The notes: a model not told the origin generated them from the sequence alone. Positions 1 through 8,554 are shown, counted from the stretch's first letter. The stretch is 64,000 nucleotides of DNA from Streptomyces sp. NBC_01775 (GCF_035917675.1 NZ_CP109104.1:8928001-8992000), one strand, 5' to 3'. Program-made: numbers and translations.

Positions 1-1
1 C

Positions 2-37
2 GCCGACTGGACCGCCCCGGCCGCGCACCACGCATGA
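2..37 (+). CDS. ureG: C-terminal end of an upstream gene, probably urease accessory protein UreG
   Basis: Only the last 11 codons are in the window (ending ADWTAPAAHHA, stop TGA). The stop overlaps the ATG of the next gene as ATGA, so the two are translationally coupled. The assignment to UreG, the nickel-loading GTPase of urease, rests on position: ureG directly precedes ureD in most actinomycete urease operons. The visible residues alone do not prove it. Confidence 0.55.
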   Translation, partial: ADWTAPAAHHA

Positions 38-837
38 CATCCACGGCACTCACCGAAGATCCCGGGCCGGCCGCACCCGGTCCCGCCGGTGTGCGCGCAC
101 ACGCGCGCGTGACCGCCGCACCCGACGGACGGGGCGGCACCGCGCTGCCGGTGCTCAGTGGCGAGGCCCCGTTCGCCCTGCGGCGCACCCGCTCCGCCGA
201 CCCTGCCCGGGCCCGGGTCACCCTCGTCGGCGCCATGAGCGCACCCCTGGGCGGCGACCGGCTCACCGTCGAGGCCCACATCGAGGCGGGCGCCGCGCTG
301 CGGCTCGACGGCAGCGCCGCCACCATCGCGCTGCCCGGCCGCACCCGCGAGCCCGCCTTCTACGATGTACGCCTCACCGTCGGCGACGGGGGAGAGGCAC
401 ACTGGCTGCCCGAGCAGCTGATCTCGGCGCAGGGCAGCGACCTTCGCCAGACCCTCCGCGTCGACCTGGCGGCCGGTGCCCGGCTGGTGCTGCGCGACGA
501 GCAGGTGCTCGGGCGCACCGGCGAGGAGCCGGGCCGCCTCAGCAGCCGTCTCACCGTGCACCGCGCCGGCCGCCCCCTGCTCGACCAGCAGCTCGACTAC
601 GGGCCCGGCGCGCCCGGCTGGGACGGCGGAGCCGTGCTGGGCGGCCACCGGGCTGTGGGCCAGCTCCTGGTCGTCGACCCGGAACCGGCCCAACTCCCCG
701 CGGAGACGACGGTGTTGGGTTCGACCGCCGTGCTGACGCGGCTGGCGGGACCCGCGCTGTTGGTCAGCGCCGTGGCGCCGGACGCGTTGCAGCTCAGACG
801 GCTGCTCGAGCAGGCGCTCACCCTTACGTCTTGGTAA
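34..837 (+). CDS. ureD: Urease accessory protein UreD (UreH family)
   Basis: 267 aa. UreD is part of the cytoplasmic UreDFG chaperone complex that delivers nickel to apo-urease. The family pattern is visible: a beta-rich N-terminal part (APFALRRTR), the central YDVRLTVGDGGEAHWLPEQL stretch at about residues 109-128, and the late acidic segment ALLVSAVAPDALQLRRLLEQ typical of UreD C-termini. The length fits the shorter actinobacterial forms. The ATG start overlaps the preceding stop, so the gene sits at the 3' end of a urease operon lying to the left. Nothing unusual was seen. The family call is firm; I could not check residues of the nickel tunnel. Confidence 0.88.
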   Translation: MTSTALTEDPGPAAPGPAGVRAHARVTAAPDGRGGTALPVLSGEAPFALRRTRSADPARARVTLVGAMSAPLGGDRLTVEAHIEAGAALRLDGSAATIALPGRTREPAFYDVRLTVGDGGEAHWLPEQLISAQGSDLRQTLRVDLAAGARLVLRDEQVLGRTGEEPGRLSSRLTVHRAGRPLLDQQLDYGPGAPGWDGGAVLGGHRAVGQLLVVDPEPAQLPAETTVLGSTAVLTRLAGPALLVSAVAPDALQLRRLLEQALTLTSW

Positions 838-920
838 AGAACGCTCCTCTGCCCTGTCCCTTACGGAGGGCGAAGGACAAAGATCCTCGTGACACCACCG
901 TGGTCACCGACCACCGCCGT

Positions 921-966
921 CACACACAGCGTCAGACAGAGGCACACACGCAGCGTCAGACAGAGG
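921..966 (+). repeat. Tandem near-identical 22/24-bp repeat in a 5' leader
   Basis: Two adjacent copies, 921-942 and 943-966, share the core CAGCGTCAGACAGAGG. The second copy ends in the G-rich ribosome site of the secreted peptidase gene. It looks like a recent local duplication that moved or doubled the AGAGG element. Confidence 0.75.
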
Positions 967-974
967 GGGGAATC

Positions 975-2642
975 GTGAACAGACGGAAGGCGGCCATAGC
1001 CGCAGCCGGCACCATCGCCGCCGGAGCCCTGACCACGGGCCTCATAGCCGTCCCGTCCGCGTTCGCGGGCGGCAGCGCGGCCCCGCAGGACACGTCCGCC
1101 AAGCAGCGACCCGGCTCCGCCGAAGCACACGGCGTCAAGAAGGCCGCTGCCCGCGCCGCGCGCGCGGGCATCGACTGGAAGGACTGCCCCGCCGACTGGG
1201 ACATCAAGGCACCCGTCCAGTGCGGCTGGGTCACCGTCCCGCTCGACTACACCAAGCCCGACGGCAAGACCATCAAGATCGCCGTCGACCGGGCGCGCAG
1301 CACCGGCGGCAAGGACAAGCGGCAAGGCTCCCTGGTCTACAACCCCGGCGGTCCCGGCGGCTCGGGGATGGCCTTCCCCAAGCGCATACCCGACAAGAAC
1401 CCCCTGTGGGCCAAGGCCGCCACCGCCTACGACTTCGTCGGCTTCGACCCGCGCGGCGTCGGCCACTCCGCGCCGATCTCCTGTGCCGACCCCCAGGAGT
1501 GGGTCAAGGCCCCCAAGGCCGACCCGGTTCCCGACAGCGAGGCCGACAAGAGCGCCCAGCGCAAGCTCGCCAAGGAGTACGCGGACGGCTGCAAGGAGCG
1601 CAGCGGCGCCCTGCTGGCCCAGATGACGACGCCCAACGCGGCCCGCGACCTCGACGTCATCCGCGCGGCTCTCGGCGACAAGAAGCTGAACTTCCTCGGC
1701 GTCTCCTACGGCACCTACATGGGGGCCGTCTACGCCGAGCTGTTCCCCGGCCACGTCCGCCGGATGATCACCGACAGCGTGGTCAACCCCTCGCCGAAGA
1801 AGGTCTGGTACGACGTCAACCTCGACCAGGACATCGCCTTCCAGACCCGTTGGGAGGACTGGAAGAAGTGGGTGGCCAAGCACGACGACGTCTACGGCAT
1901 CGGCTCCACGCCCGACAAGATCGAGGCCAAGTGGCGCGAGCTGCGCGCCACCGCCAAGAAGGACCCGGTCGGGGGCGTCGTCGGCCCGTCCGAGCTGCTG
2001 GGCTTCTTCCAGAGCGCGCCCTACTACGACTCCGCCTGGGCCGAGGTCGCCTCGGTGTGGTCGGCCTACCTCAAGGGCGACGAGAAGCCGCTCATCGAGA
2101 GCGCCGGCCCTGACATGTCGGACGTGGCGGGCAACAAGGCCAGTGAGAACAGCAACGCCGTCTACACGGCCGTCGAGTGCAACGACGCCCAGTGGCCGCG
2201 CGACTGGAAGACCTGGGATCGCGACAACACCAAGCTGCACGAGAAGTATCCGTTCCTCACCTGGTCCAACGCCTGGATGAACTATCCCTGCGCCGTGTGG
2301 CCCCTCAAGCAGCACAAGGCCACCGACGTGCACGCGAAGACCTCGCACCCCGTGCTGCTGATCCAGGCCACGCGGGATGCCGCCACCCCGTACCCGGGCG
2401 GCGTGGAACTGCACAAGCGCCTCAAGGGCTCCCGCCTGATCACCGAGAAGGACGCGGGCTCCCACGGCATCACCAACCTGAAGAACGACTGCATCAACAA
2501 GCGGGTCGACGCCTACCTCCTCAAGGGAACCGTCGACTCCAAGGACGTCACCTGCGACCCGCACGCCACCCCCGAGCCGGAGAAGTCCGCGGCCAAGGCG
2601 GCGGCGGAGTCCAAGGCCGCGTCCGTGCCCGCCGTCAAGTGA
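975..2642 (+). CDS. Secreted tripeptidyl-aminopeptidase-like alpha/beta hydrolase (TAP/SlpD/SlpE type, peptidase family S33)
   Basis: 555 aa from the GTG at 975, which follows the G-rich ribosome site 962-970. An upstream in-frame ATG at 831 would add about 48 repeat-derived residues and hide the signal peptide. The N-terminus VNRRKAAIAAAG followed by a hydrophobic run and SAFAGG is a signal peptide. The alpha/beta hydrolase core has GFDPRGVGHS and the nucleophile elbow GVSYGT (Ser244). The C-terminal TAP-like domain supplies Asp468 (TRDAATPYPGG) and His497 (AGSHG), completing the triad. Streptomyces TAP and Slp enzymes remove N-terminal tripeptides outside the cell. The C-terminus is Ala/Lys-rich. 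It is followed at 2686 by a strong hairpin. Confidence 0.88.
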   Translation: MNRRKAAIAAAGTIAAGALTTGLIAVPSAFAGGSAAPQDTSAKQRPGSAEAHGVKKAAARAARAGIDWKDCPADWDIKAPVQCGWVTVPLDYTKPDGKTIKIAVDRARSTGGKDKRQGSLVYNPGGPGGSGMAFPKRIPDKNPLWAKAATAYDFVGFDPRGVGHSAPISCADPQEWVKAPKADPVPDSEADKSAQRKLAKEYADGCKERSGALLAQMTTPNAARDLDVIRAALGDKKLNFLGVSYGTYMGAVYAELFPGHVRRMITDSVVNPSPKKVWYDVNLDQDIAFQTRWEDWKKWVAKHDDVYGIGSTPDKIEAKWRELRATAKKDPVGGVVGPSELLGFFQSAPYYDSAWAEVASVWSAYLKGDEKPLIESAGPDMSDVAGNKASENSNAVYTAVECNDAQWPRDWKTWDRDNTKLHEKYPFLTWSNAWMNYPCAVWPLKQHKATDVHAKTSHPVLLIQATRDAATPYPGGVELHKRLKGSRLITEKDAGSHGITNLKNDCINKRVDAYLLKGTVDSKDVTCDPHATPEPEKSAAKAAAESKAASVPAVK

Positions 2643-2685
2643 CCGCTAAGGCACCCCAGGGCGGCTGACGCCCGCCCGGCACAGC

Positions 2686-2717
2686 GAGGGGCGGACCGGA
2701 ACCCCGGTCCGCCCCTC
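2686..2717. terminator. Perfect 14-bp stem-loop, probable transcription terminator
   Basis: GAGGGGCGGACCGG (2686-2699), a 4-nt loop, and the exact complement at 2704-2717. It lies between the convergent ends of the peptidase gene and the acyltransferase gene and can serve both. No U-tract follows, as is usual in Streptomyces. Confidence 0.85.
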
Positions 2718-2800
2718 AGCCATGTGCCGCTGTGCGTCCGACGTGGATGAGGTCCCGCGTCCGAGGATTACGTTCAGACAGGCCGGGCTCGGGCGCGGTG

Positions 2801-3550
2801 TCAGACCGTACGACGGCCGCCCTTGCCGCGCGCCTTCTCCTGCGCCTTTTCCTGCGCCCTCTCCTCGGCCTGCGCCGCCTTCGCGTCGGGCGCGTACATG
2901 TCCACGTACTCCTGGCCGGACAGCTGCATGATCTCGTGGATGATCTCGTCGGTGATGGCCCGCAGCGCTGTGCGTTCCTTCTCCATCCCCGCGAACCGGG
3001 AGAACTCCAGCGGCTTGCCGAACCGAATGGTCACGCGGCCCATGCGGGGCATCTTCCGCCCGGGCGGCTGGAGTTCGAAGGTGCCGACCATCGCGCACGG
3101 CACCACCGGTGCCCCGGCACCGAGCGCCATCGCCGCGACCCCGACCCTGCCCTTGTAGAGGCGGCCGTCGTGGGAGCGGGTGCCCTCGGGGTAGATGCCG
3201 AGCAGCTCGCCCTTGCGCAGGACGCCGAGGCCCTCGTCGATGGCGGCCTGCCCCGCGCCCTTGCCGGAGCGGTCGACGGGGATCTGGCCCACGCTGTGGA
3301 AGAACGCCGCCGTCAGCCGTCCCTTGAGGCCGGGGCCCGTGAAGTACTCCGCCTTGGCCAGGAAGGTGATGCGGCGCGGCAGGATCGCCGGCATCACGAA
3401 GTGGTCGGAGAAGGAGAGATGGTTGCCCGCGACGATCGCCGCACCCTCTTCGGGTATGTTCTCCAGCCCCTCGATACGTGGCCGGAACACCAGACGCAAC
3501 AGCGGCCCCAGGACCACGAACTTGAGCAGGTAGTAGAACACGGGGGTCAC
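2801..3550 (-). CDS. 1-acyl-sn-glycerol-3-phosphate acyltransferase family protein (PlsC-like)
   Basis: 249 aa. It has the LPLAT catalytic motif NHLSFSDH (His44, Asp49) and the substrate motif PEGTRS at residues 121-126, in the usual order and spacing. A hydrophobic N-terminus (YYLLKFVVLGPLLRLVF) should anchor it to the inner face of the membrane. The family acylates lysophosphatidate or related lysolipids with acyl-CoA or acyl-ACP. The C-terminus (about residues 220-249) is a charged Ala/Glu/Lys tail, likely disordered or helical. The ATG start is preceded by a short AGGAG-like site. It is monocistronic and convergent with the upstream gene. Its exact acceptor lipid cannot be told from sequence. 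Confidence 0.85.
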   Translation of the reverse strand: MTPVFYYLLKFVVLGPLLRLVFRPRIEGLENIPEEGAAIVAGNHLSFSDHFVMPAILPRRITFLAKAEYFTGPGLKGRLTAAFFHSVGQIPVDRSGKGAGQAAIDEGLGVLRKGELLGIYPEGTRSHDGRLYKGRVGVAAMALGAGAPVVPCAMVGTFELQPPGRKMPRMGRVTIRFGKPLEFSRFAGMEKERTALRAITDEIIHEIMQLSGQEYVDMYAPDAKAAQAEERAQEKAQEKARGKGGRRTV

Positions 3551-3912
3551 TCCTCACGTTAGCGCGATCCCCCTGAGAGGGGAGGCGTCCTGGCAGGTCA
3601 CACGACGTGCGAGAGGCCCTCAGCGTAAGTGCATGCCGGGCCGCCTGCGAGCCGCTCGGATCGACTCGATGCCGAGCCGTTGCCGAAGGTGCCGATGAGG
3701 CGTCAGCGACGGCCCAACCCGCTCCGCGCCGCCATCGGTTCGCGCGCCCTGATGTTCGCCCGGAATGGCCGACGTCGTACTCGGTCAGCTGGCCGGCCGC
3801 CGCGTGGGCCCTGCCGCCTTCTGTCTCCCGGGTGGGTGTCGGGTCCGGATGGGGGACGGCGGTGAGGGGCCGATCCCATCGGCCGTCCCCGGCCCATGGG
3901 AATAATGGAGGC
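3551..3912. other. Intergenic region without a supported gene
   Basis: 362 bp between the divergent plsC-like and DUF6314 genes. The only clear structure is an inverted repeat GGCCGAT-CCC-ATCGGCC at 3868-3884, about 30 bp before the DUF6314 start, which could be an operator or a leader hairpin. In-frame upstream starts for the DUF6314 ORF exist but give Arg/Pro-rich low-complexity sequence. Confidence 0.6.
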
Positions 3913-4401
3913 ATGGTCCGCGAGTCTGTGCCCGAGGGAGCCCCGCGCCGCTTGTACCCCGTCGCTGACGTGGTCGGGTACCTCGTCGGCCGGTGGAGCG
4001 TCGAGCGCGCCGTGTACGACCGGAGGGCCGGGGTGGAGGGCCGCTTCCTCGGGACCGCCGACTTCCGGGCCGGGGCCGGGCCCCACGCGCCCGAGGGCGT
4101 GGTGCTGCACGAGGAGGAGGGGCAGCTGACCTGGGACGGCAGGGTGTATCCGGCGAGCCGCTCGCTGCGTCTGCGTCCTCGCGCCGACGGGACCGCCGAG
4201 GTCGAATTCGCCGACGGTCGCCCTTTCCACGATCTCGACCTGCGCACCGGTGTCTGGACCCCCGTCCACCCCTGTGCCGCGGACCGGTACGAGGGAACCT
4301 TCGTGGCCTGCTCGGCCGATGAGTGGCACCTGGAGTGGCGGGTCTCCGGCCCGGCCAAGGACCAGCTCTTGCGGTCGGTGTACCGGAGGCTCGCCGACTG
4401 A
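3913..4401 (+). CDS. DUF6314 family protein
   Basis: 162 aa from the ATG at 3913, preceded by GGAGGC. It matches the small actinobacterial DUF6314 family: N-terminal VVGYLVGRWSVER, a middle YPASRSLRLRP, and the conserved FADGRPFHDLDLRTG and VSGPAKDQLL segments. There is no signal peptide or membrane segment, so it is probably a cytoplasmic, lipocalin-like beta-barrel; the fold is inferred from the beta-rich pattern. The function is unknown. It stands alone, convergent with the TetR gene that follows. Confidence 0.75.
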   Translation: MVRESVPEGAPRRLYPVADVVGYLVGRWSVERAVYDRRAGVEGRFLGTADFRAGAGPHAPEGVVLHEEEGQLTWDGRVYPASRSLRLRPRADGTAEVEFADGRPFHDLDLRTGVWTPVHPCAADRYEGTFVACSADEWHLEWRVSGPAKDQLLRSVYRRLAD

Positions 4402-4435
4402 GCGGTGTGGGACCGGGAGGCGACCGGGTGGCGCG

Positions 4436-5059
4436 TCAGGGGGCGAGCAGTTCCCGTGCGAGGGTCCGGGTCCACCAGCGCTCGACCCTCTCGGGCCCCC
4501 AGCCGCGCTCCTGGGTGAGTGTGGTGTAGACGTCGACGCTGCACAGGGCCGCGTAGATGTCCACCGCGGTGGGGAGATCCAGGCCCTCGGCGAGGGTGCC
4601 GTCGGGCCATGAGGAGAACACCCGCGCCCGGGTCCCGTCGGCCTTGCGCCGGGCGGCCTCGTAGAACGTCGCGAGATCTGGCTCGGTGCGGCCCGCCTCA
4701 CGGATCAGAGCGATGAGGTCTCCCGAGCGTTCGAACAGGCGCCGGTCGTAGGCGGCCATCGCGAGAAGCTGGCGCTCCGGATCGGCGGAGCCCTCCAGCT
4801 CGTCCAGCATGAGGGCCAGGTCGGCGCTCAGGTCGGCCGCGTCCGCCAGCGCCCAGACGAGGTTGGTCTTGTTCTGGTAAGCGGCGTAGACGGTGGGAAC
4901 GGCGACCCCCGCCTCGCGGGCCACGTCGCGCACCGTGGTCGCGGCCCAGCCCTGTGAGACGAACAGCCGCCGGGCGGCGTCCGCGATCTCCGCGCGGGTC
5001 TGCTTGGCCTGTTCCTGTCGGCGCAGCGAGTCGTACCGGCGTCCGGAGTCACTTCCCAT
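4436..5059 (-). CDS. TetR/AcrR family transcriptional regulator
   Basis: 207 aa. The N-terminal helix-turn-helix spans about residues 20-65 (IADAARRLFVSQGW, then VRDVAREAGVAVPTVYAAYQNK), as in TetR proteins; the rest is a ligand-binding helical domain with no family-specific motif. It is divergent from a membrane-protein gene, with only 68 bp between the two. That gap contains an AT-rich 13-bp palindrome (5079-5091), the likely operator. I infer it represses itself and the neighbour. The ligand is unknown. Confidence 0.85.
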   Translation of the reverse strand: MGSDSGRRYDSLRRQEQAKQTRAEIADAARRLFVSQGWAATTVRDVAREAGVAVPTVYAAYQNKTNLVWALADAADLSADLALMLDELEGSADPERQLLAMAAYDRRLFERSGDLIALIREAGRTEPDLATFYEAARRKADGTRARVFSSWPDGTLAEGLDLPTAVDIYAALCSVDVYTTLTQERGWGPERVERWWTRTLARELLAP

Positions 5060-5078
5060 GGGTGTATCTTCCTCTCCG

Positions 5079-5091
5079 TATATTCAATATA
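5079..5091. promoter_or_regulatory. Candidate TetR operator and promoter palindrome
   Basis: TATATT-C-AATATA, a perfect 13-bp palindrome in a notably AT-rich island of a GC-rich genome. It lies midway between the divergent TetR gene and the membrane-protein gene and could overlap both -10 elements. Confidence 0.5.
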
Positions 5092-5127
5092 TTACCCGTA
5101 AGGTCAATGTTGATGGAGGCGGCTGGC

Positions 5128-5778
5128 ATGAGCTTTTCCGGTACGGCAGGTCTCGGCGGTCTCGGCTTCGTGGTGATCGCGGTCGTCCTCAACGTGCTCT
5201 ATACGCGCGGTCGGCTTCCGCTTCCGACGTCCGGGCAGTCGGTGGACGAGGTCGCCGACGTCATGTCAGGCATGGGCCGGAGCCTGAAGCGGCCGTCCGT
5301 GCTGGCTCCCGCATCCTGGCTGTTCCTCACTCTCTTCGCGGCCGGGCTGCTCTCCGAGCTGTGGCAGCGTGATGGCGGGGCCCGTGCCTGGGCGTTGACC
5401 GGTTTCGCGGGAGTGCTGGTGCAAAACGCCGTCTTCACCGTGGTCGAGGCCCTACGGTTCGGCACCGCGTCGGCCGCCGCGCACAACAGGGGCTCGGTGC
5501 CCGGCCTGTGGGCGACGACCCGGGTGCTCTTCGGCTTCAACCAGGTGTTCCTGGCCACCGCGCTGATCGGTTTCACCGCCGCAGGAACCGCCGCCGGCCT
5601 CATGCAGCCCTGGCATGCGGGGGTCGGCTACGTCAGCGCCGCGCTGCTCTTCCTCTCGGCCTCCGCCAGCCCCTACGGCGCCGACGGCACGCATCGGCTG
5701 GCGCCCGCCGGCCTGATCGGCTGGCTCGGCTGGGCCACCTGGCTCGTCACCTGGAGCGTCGTTCTGCTCGGCCTCTGA
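5128..5778 (+). CDS. Multi-pass membrane protein of unknown function
   Basis: 216 aa from the ATG at 5128, chosen because GGAGG lies at 5115-5119, 8 nt upstream. ATGs at 5107 and 5113 are possible but lack a site. Hydrophobic segments suggest about six membrane helices: GGLGFVVIAVVLNVLY, LAPASWLFLTLFAAGLL, ALTGFAGVLVQNAVFTVV, VFLATALIGFTAAGTAAGL, VGYVSAALLFLSASA and GWLGWATWLVTWSVVLLGL. No transport or enzyme motif is recognisable. It is divergent from a TetR gene, which suggests an inducible role in efflux or stress. Its 3' end overlaps the convergent DUF6204 gene by 32 bp. Confidence 0.65.
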   Translation: MSFSGTAGLGGLGFVVIAVVLNVLYTRGRLPLPTSGQSVDEVADVMSGMGRSLKRPSVLAPASWLFLTLFAAGLLSELWQRDGGARAWALTGFAGVLVQNAVFTVVEALRFGTASAAAHNRGSVPGLWATTRVLFGFNQVFLATALIGFTAAGTAAGLMQPWHAGVGYVSAALLFLSASASPYGADGTHRLAPAGLIGWLGWATWLVTWSVVLLGL

Positions 5779-6118
5779 CGCCGGCCGCCTTGCCGCTCTT
5801 GCCGCCCGTGCCGCTCTTGCGGCGGATCTTGATGTCGCGCATGTCCGTGACCGCGAGCCGCAGTATCCGGTGCGGATGGCCGTGCGCCTCCAGCGCGTCG
5901 GTGGCGCGCAGCGCGGCCCAGCCCTCCTCGTCGGCCTCTTCGCCTTCGGCGGGCGGGGGTATCTGGCAGCGGAAGGTGAACGCCGACAGGCTGCTGTCAC
6001 ATGTGAAGGTCCCGGCCTCCGTGAAAGAAGCGCCGAACCCCTCCGACTCCTTCAGCAGCGCGGCCCGCCCGGCCTCGTCCAGCTCCCCGAAGGTCCCCCG
6101 GATGGTCACTCGGAACAC
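5747..6118 (-). CDS. DUF6204 family protein
   Basis: 123 aa. The GTG start at 6116-6118 lies 2 nt past the TetR stop, and the GGGAGG ribosome site sits in the TetR C-terminus, so the two are translationally coupled. It begins VFRVTIRGTFGELDEAGRAALL, the DUF6204 signature, followed by TFTCDSSLSAFTFRCQIP and a C-terminal LAVTDMRDIKIRR, with a basic tail. It is a small cytoplasmic protein of unknown function. Co-occurrence with a TetR gene is common for this family. Confidence 0.75.
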   Translation of the reverse strand: MFRVTIRGTFGELDEAGRAALLKESEGFGASFTEAGTFTCDSSLSAFTFRCQIPPPAEGEEADEEGWAALRATDALEAHGHPHRILRLAVTDMRDIKIRRKSGTGGKSGKAAGVRGRAERRSR

Positions 6119-6120
6119 GG

Positions 6121-6759
6121 TCAGTCCTCCCGTACGGCGTAGGTGAAGGCGCGCCCGCCCAGCAGCTGCTCGACGGCGTCCAAGAGTTTGAGCAGGTCGG
6201 CGGCGATCTCGTCGGGCGTCTTCCCGGCCACGATCCGGCGGCCGATCTCGGCGAAGACGAGCGAGTGGAACCAGCCGATCTGGCTGACGGCGGCGCACAG
6301 TTCGGGGTCGTCCCGCCCGGCACCGGTCTCCTCGGCGAGCAGTTCGGCGAGCGCGTCGTTCATCTGCCCGCCCAGATCCCCCAGGCGGGCGGTGAGTGTG
6401 GGGGCCGCGCGCATCATCTCGAAGACCGGCCCGAACCCTTCGGTGAGGCCCAGCTTCTTCTCCCGGCGCCGCAGTTCCTCGCGCAGCCGCTCCAGTACGG
6501 CGCGGGCGGGAGAGGCGCCGGAGGGGCGCTCGCGGACGATCTCCGCGAGCCGGCCGGGGGAGGCTTCGTCGGGTGGCAGGACGAGGTCTTCCTTGGCCTC
6601 GAAGTAGTTGTAGAGGGTGTTGACCGACACCTCGGACTCGGCCGCGACCTCGGCGATCGTCACCTTGTCGAAGCCCCGCTCGACGAACAGCCGCATCGCC
6701 ACCTGGTGGATCCGCTGTCGCGTCTGCCGTTTCTTGCGCTCCCGCAGCCCTTCGCTCAT
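6121..6759 (-). CDS. TetR/AcrR family transcriptional regulator, likely repressor of the adjacent ABC exporter
   Basis: 212 aa. The HTH is at about residues 9-55: KKRQTRQRIHQVAMRLFVERGF, then VTIAEVAAESEVSVNTLYNYF. The C-terminal helical domain has no diagnostic motif. It is divergent from the DrrAB-like exporter across a 74-bp gap that holds an imperfect 20-bp inverted repeat (6794-6813). This is the usual arrangement of drug-efflux repressors. It is first in a two-gene unit with DUF6204. Confidence 0.85.
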   Translation of the reverse strand: MSEGLRERKKRQTRQRIHQVAMRLFVERGFDKVTIAEVAAESEVSVNTLYNYFEAKEDLVLPPDEASPGRLAEIVRERPSGASPARAVLERLREELRRREKKLGLTEGFGPVFEMMRAAPTLTARLGDLGGQMNDALAELLAEETGAGRDDPELCAAVSQIGWFHSLVFAEIGRRIVAGKTPDEIAADLLKLLDAVEQLLGGRAFTYAVRED

Positions 6760-6793
6760 GCCTGAAAGTCTAACTCGACTATAAAACTGAACT

Positions 6794-6813
6794 GCATTGC
6801 AATTTCGTAATGC
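6794..6813. promoter_or_regulatory. Candidate TetR operator between regulator and exporter
   Basis: Imperfect palindrome with arms GCATT and AATGC and internal matches (7 of 10 pairs), in an AT-rich gap directly upstream of the exporter start. Its position and TetR-like length support the call; no binding evidence exists. Confidence 0.4.
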
Positions 6814-6833
6814 GCTGTGCTTCTATCGGGGCC

Positions 6834-7688
6834 ATGTCCACGACCCCGCCGCCCGGCGCGACCCCCTCCCGCACGCCCTCTCCCGCTCACTCCCGTACGC
6901 CCTCTCCCGATCGCCCCCCGGCCCTCGACATCCGGGGCCTGGCCCGCACCTACGCCCTCGCCTCGGGGCAGGTGCACGCCGTGCGCGGCATCGACCTGAG
7001 CGTCGCGCGCGGTGAGATCCTCGGCTTCCTCGGGCCCAACGGGGCGGGGAAGACCACCACCTTGCGGATGCTCGTCACGCTGCTGCCGCCCAGCGGGGGA
7101 GAGGCTCGCGTCGCCGGACACGATCTGCGGGCCGACCCCGGGGCCGTACGCGCCCGCATCGGTTACGTCGCCCAGGCCGGCGGCCTCGACCCCGCGTGCG
7201 GCGTACGCGAGGAACTCCTCACCCAGGCCCGGCTGCACCGTATGTCCAAGCTTCAGGCCCGGCGGCGCGCCGAGGAACTCGCCGGGGAGCTGGGCCTGGC
7301 AACGCTGATGGACCGGCCGACCGCCGCGCTCTCCGGCGGTCAGCGGCGCCGGCTGGAGATCGCGCTCGGCCTCGTCCACCGCCCCGAGGTCCTCTTCCTC
7401 GACGAGCCCACCACGGGCCTCGACCCCGCCAGCCGGGCCGAGCTGTGGGACCTGGTGCGCCGTATCCGCCGCGACCACGGCACGACCGTCTTCCTCACCA
7501 CCCACTACCTGGACGAGGCCGACGCGCTCTGCGACCGCATCGTCGTCATCGACGAGGGCCGCACCATCGCCGAGGGCACCCCCGAGGCGCTCAAGCGGCG
7601 GTACGCCCCCGGCCCCGCCGGCACCCTCCAGGACGCCTTCCTCGCCCTCACCGGCCGCGGCCCGGCCGACGAGCCCGTGGCCGTCTGA
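6834..7688 (+). CDS. ABC transporter ATP-binding protein, DrrA-like (daunorubicin-resistance type)
   Basis: 284 aa from the ATG at 6834, chosen because it follows a weak GGGG site; an ATG at 6810 would lie inside the putative operator. All nucleotide-binding motifs are present: Walker A GPNGAGKTTT, Q-loop (YVAQAGG), signature LSGGQRRRLE, Walker B VLFLDEPTTGLD, and the H-loop TTHYLDEAD. The C-terminal short LQDAFLALTGR segment is typical of DrrA exporters. The Pro/Ser/Thr-rich N-terminal 30 residues are probably disordered. It should pair with the permease immediately downstream to export a hydrophobic compound. Confidence 0.93.
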   Translation: MSTTPPPGATPSRTPSPAHSRTPSPDRPPALDIRGLARTYALASGQVHAVRGIDLSVARGEILGFLGPNGAGKTTTLRMLVTLLPPSGGEARVAGHDLRADPGAVRARIGYVAQAGGLDPACGVREELLTQARLHRMSKLQARRRAEELAGELGLATLMDRPTAALSGGQRRRLEIALGLVHRPEVLFLDEPTTGLDPASRAELWDLVRRIRRDHGTTVFLTTHYLDEADALCDRIVVIDEGRTIAEGTPEALKRRYAPGPAGTLQDAFLALTGRGPADEPVAV

Positions 7689-7753
7689 AAACCCTCCGCA
7701 CCGCCCTCTCCTCCATGGCCACCAGGCCGCCCGACTACCCGACGGGTACCACC

Positions 7754-8554
7754 ATGACGACCAGCATCCCGACCCCCGCCCCGCCTGCGCCCGGCACCCA
7801 CCGGCGCCTGTACGCCGACACCGGAATCGTCTTCGGCCGCTGCCTGCGCGCCACCTTGCGCTCCAAGACCAACCTGCTGTTCGGCATGCTCCAGCCGCTG
7901 CTCTTCCTCGCCCTCTTCGGCCCCCTCCTCACCCGTCTCGACCTGGGCGTCTCCGGCTCCTCCTGGCAGACCCTGGTGCCGGGTGTGCTGGTCCAACTAG
8001 CGCTGCTCGGCGGCTCGTTCGTCGGCCTGGGCATGCTGGTGGACCGCAACCTGGGGGTCACCGACCGGATGCGTGTCACTCCCGTCAGCCCCGCCGCGCT
8101 GTTGCTGGGCCGCACCCTGCGCGACGTCGTCCAGCTCACCGCCCAGGCCGTGCTGCTCGTCCTGCTCGGGCTCGCCCTGGGGCTGCGTGCCTCACCGGCC
8201 GGTGTGCTGGCGGGCCTCGTCTTCGTCGCCGTGCTGTCCTGCGCGCTGTCCGCGCTCTCTCACGGACTGGCCATGCATGTGCGCACCCCGCCCGAGTTCG
8301 CCGCCGTCGCCAACACCGCCGTCATGCCGCTGATGCTGCTCGCCGGATTGCTGCTGCCCATGAACCTCGCCCCCGGCTGGCTCGACGGTGTCTCCCGCGC
8401 CGTCCCCTTCCGCTACACCGTCGACGCCGTACGGGAGGTCTTCCGCGGCCACTTCACCACCGGGACGGTCGTCGCGGGCGCCGTGGTCACCCTGGCCTTC
8501 GCGGCGGTGTGTCTGCTCGCCGCCACGCGCCTGTTCACCCGCGCCACGCGGTGA
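7754..8554 (+). CDS. ABC-2 type transporter permease, DrrB-like
   Basis: 266 aa from the ATG at 7754; an in-frame ATG at 7715 is also possible, and neither has a clear ribosome site. About six membrane helices follow an amphipathic N-terminus (GRCLRATLRSKTNLLFGMLQPLLFLALFG). The ABC-2 family motif VTPVSPAALLLGRTLRDVV, the late AGLLLPMNLAPGW and the AVPFRYTVDAVREVF segment are visible. It forms the membrane half of the exporter with the upstream ATPase; the gap is 65 bp. Regulation is probably by the divergent TetR. Confidence 0.9.
   Translation: MTTSIPTPAPPAPGTHRRLYADTGIVFGRCLRATLRSKTNLLFGMLQPLLFLALFGPLLTRLDLGVSGSSWQTLVPGVLVQLALLGGSFVGLGMLVDRNLGVTDRMRVTPVSPAALLLGRTLRDVVQLTAQAVLLVLLGLALGLRASPAGVLAGLVFVAVLSCALSALSHGLAMHVRTPPEFAAVANTAVMPLMLLAGLLLPMNLAPGWLDGVSRAVPFRYTVDAVREVFRGHFTTGTVVAGAVVTLAFAAVCLLAATRLFTRATR

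Noticed and set aside
861..2564. A 567-aa open frame antisense to the secreted peptidase
   Set aside because: It is a codon-position shadow of a high-GC gene, with Val/Gly/Asp-rich low-complexity sequence and no domain; the plus-strand gene has a signal peptide and a full catalytic triad.
2646..4610. A 654-aa minus-strand frame overlapping the acyltransferase and DUF6314 genes
   Set aside because: Arg/Pro/Gly-rich composition, no motif, and it covers two well-supported genes in other frames.
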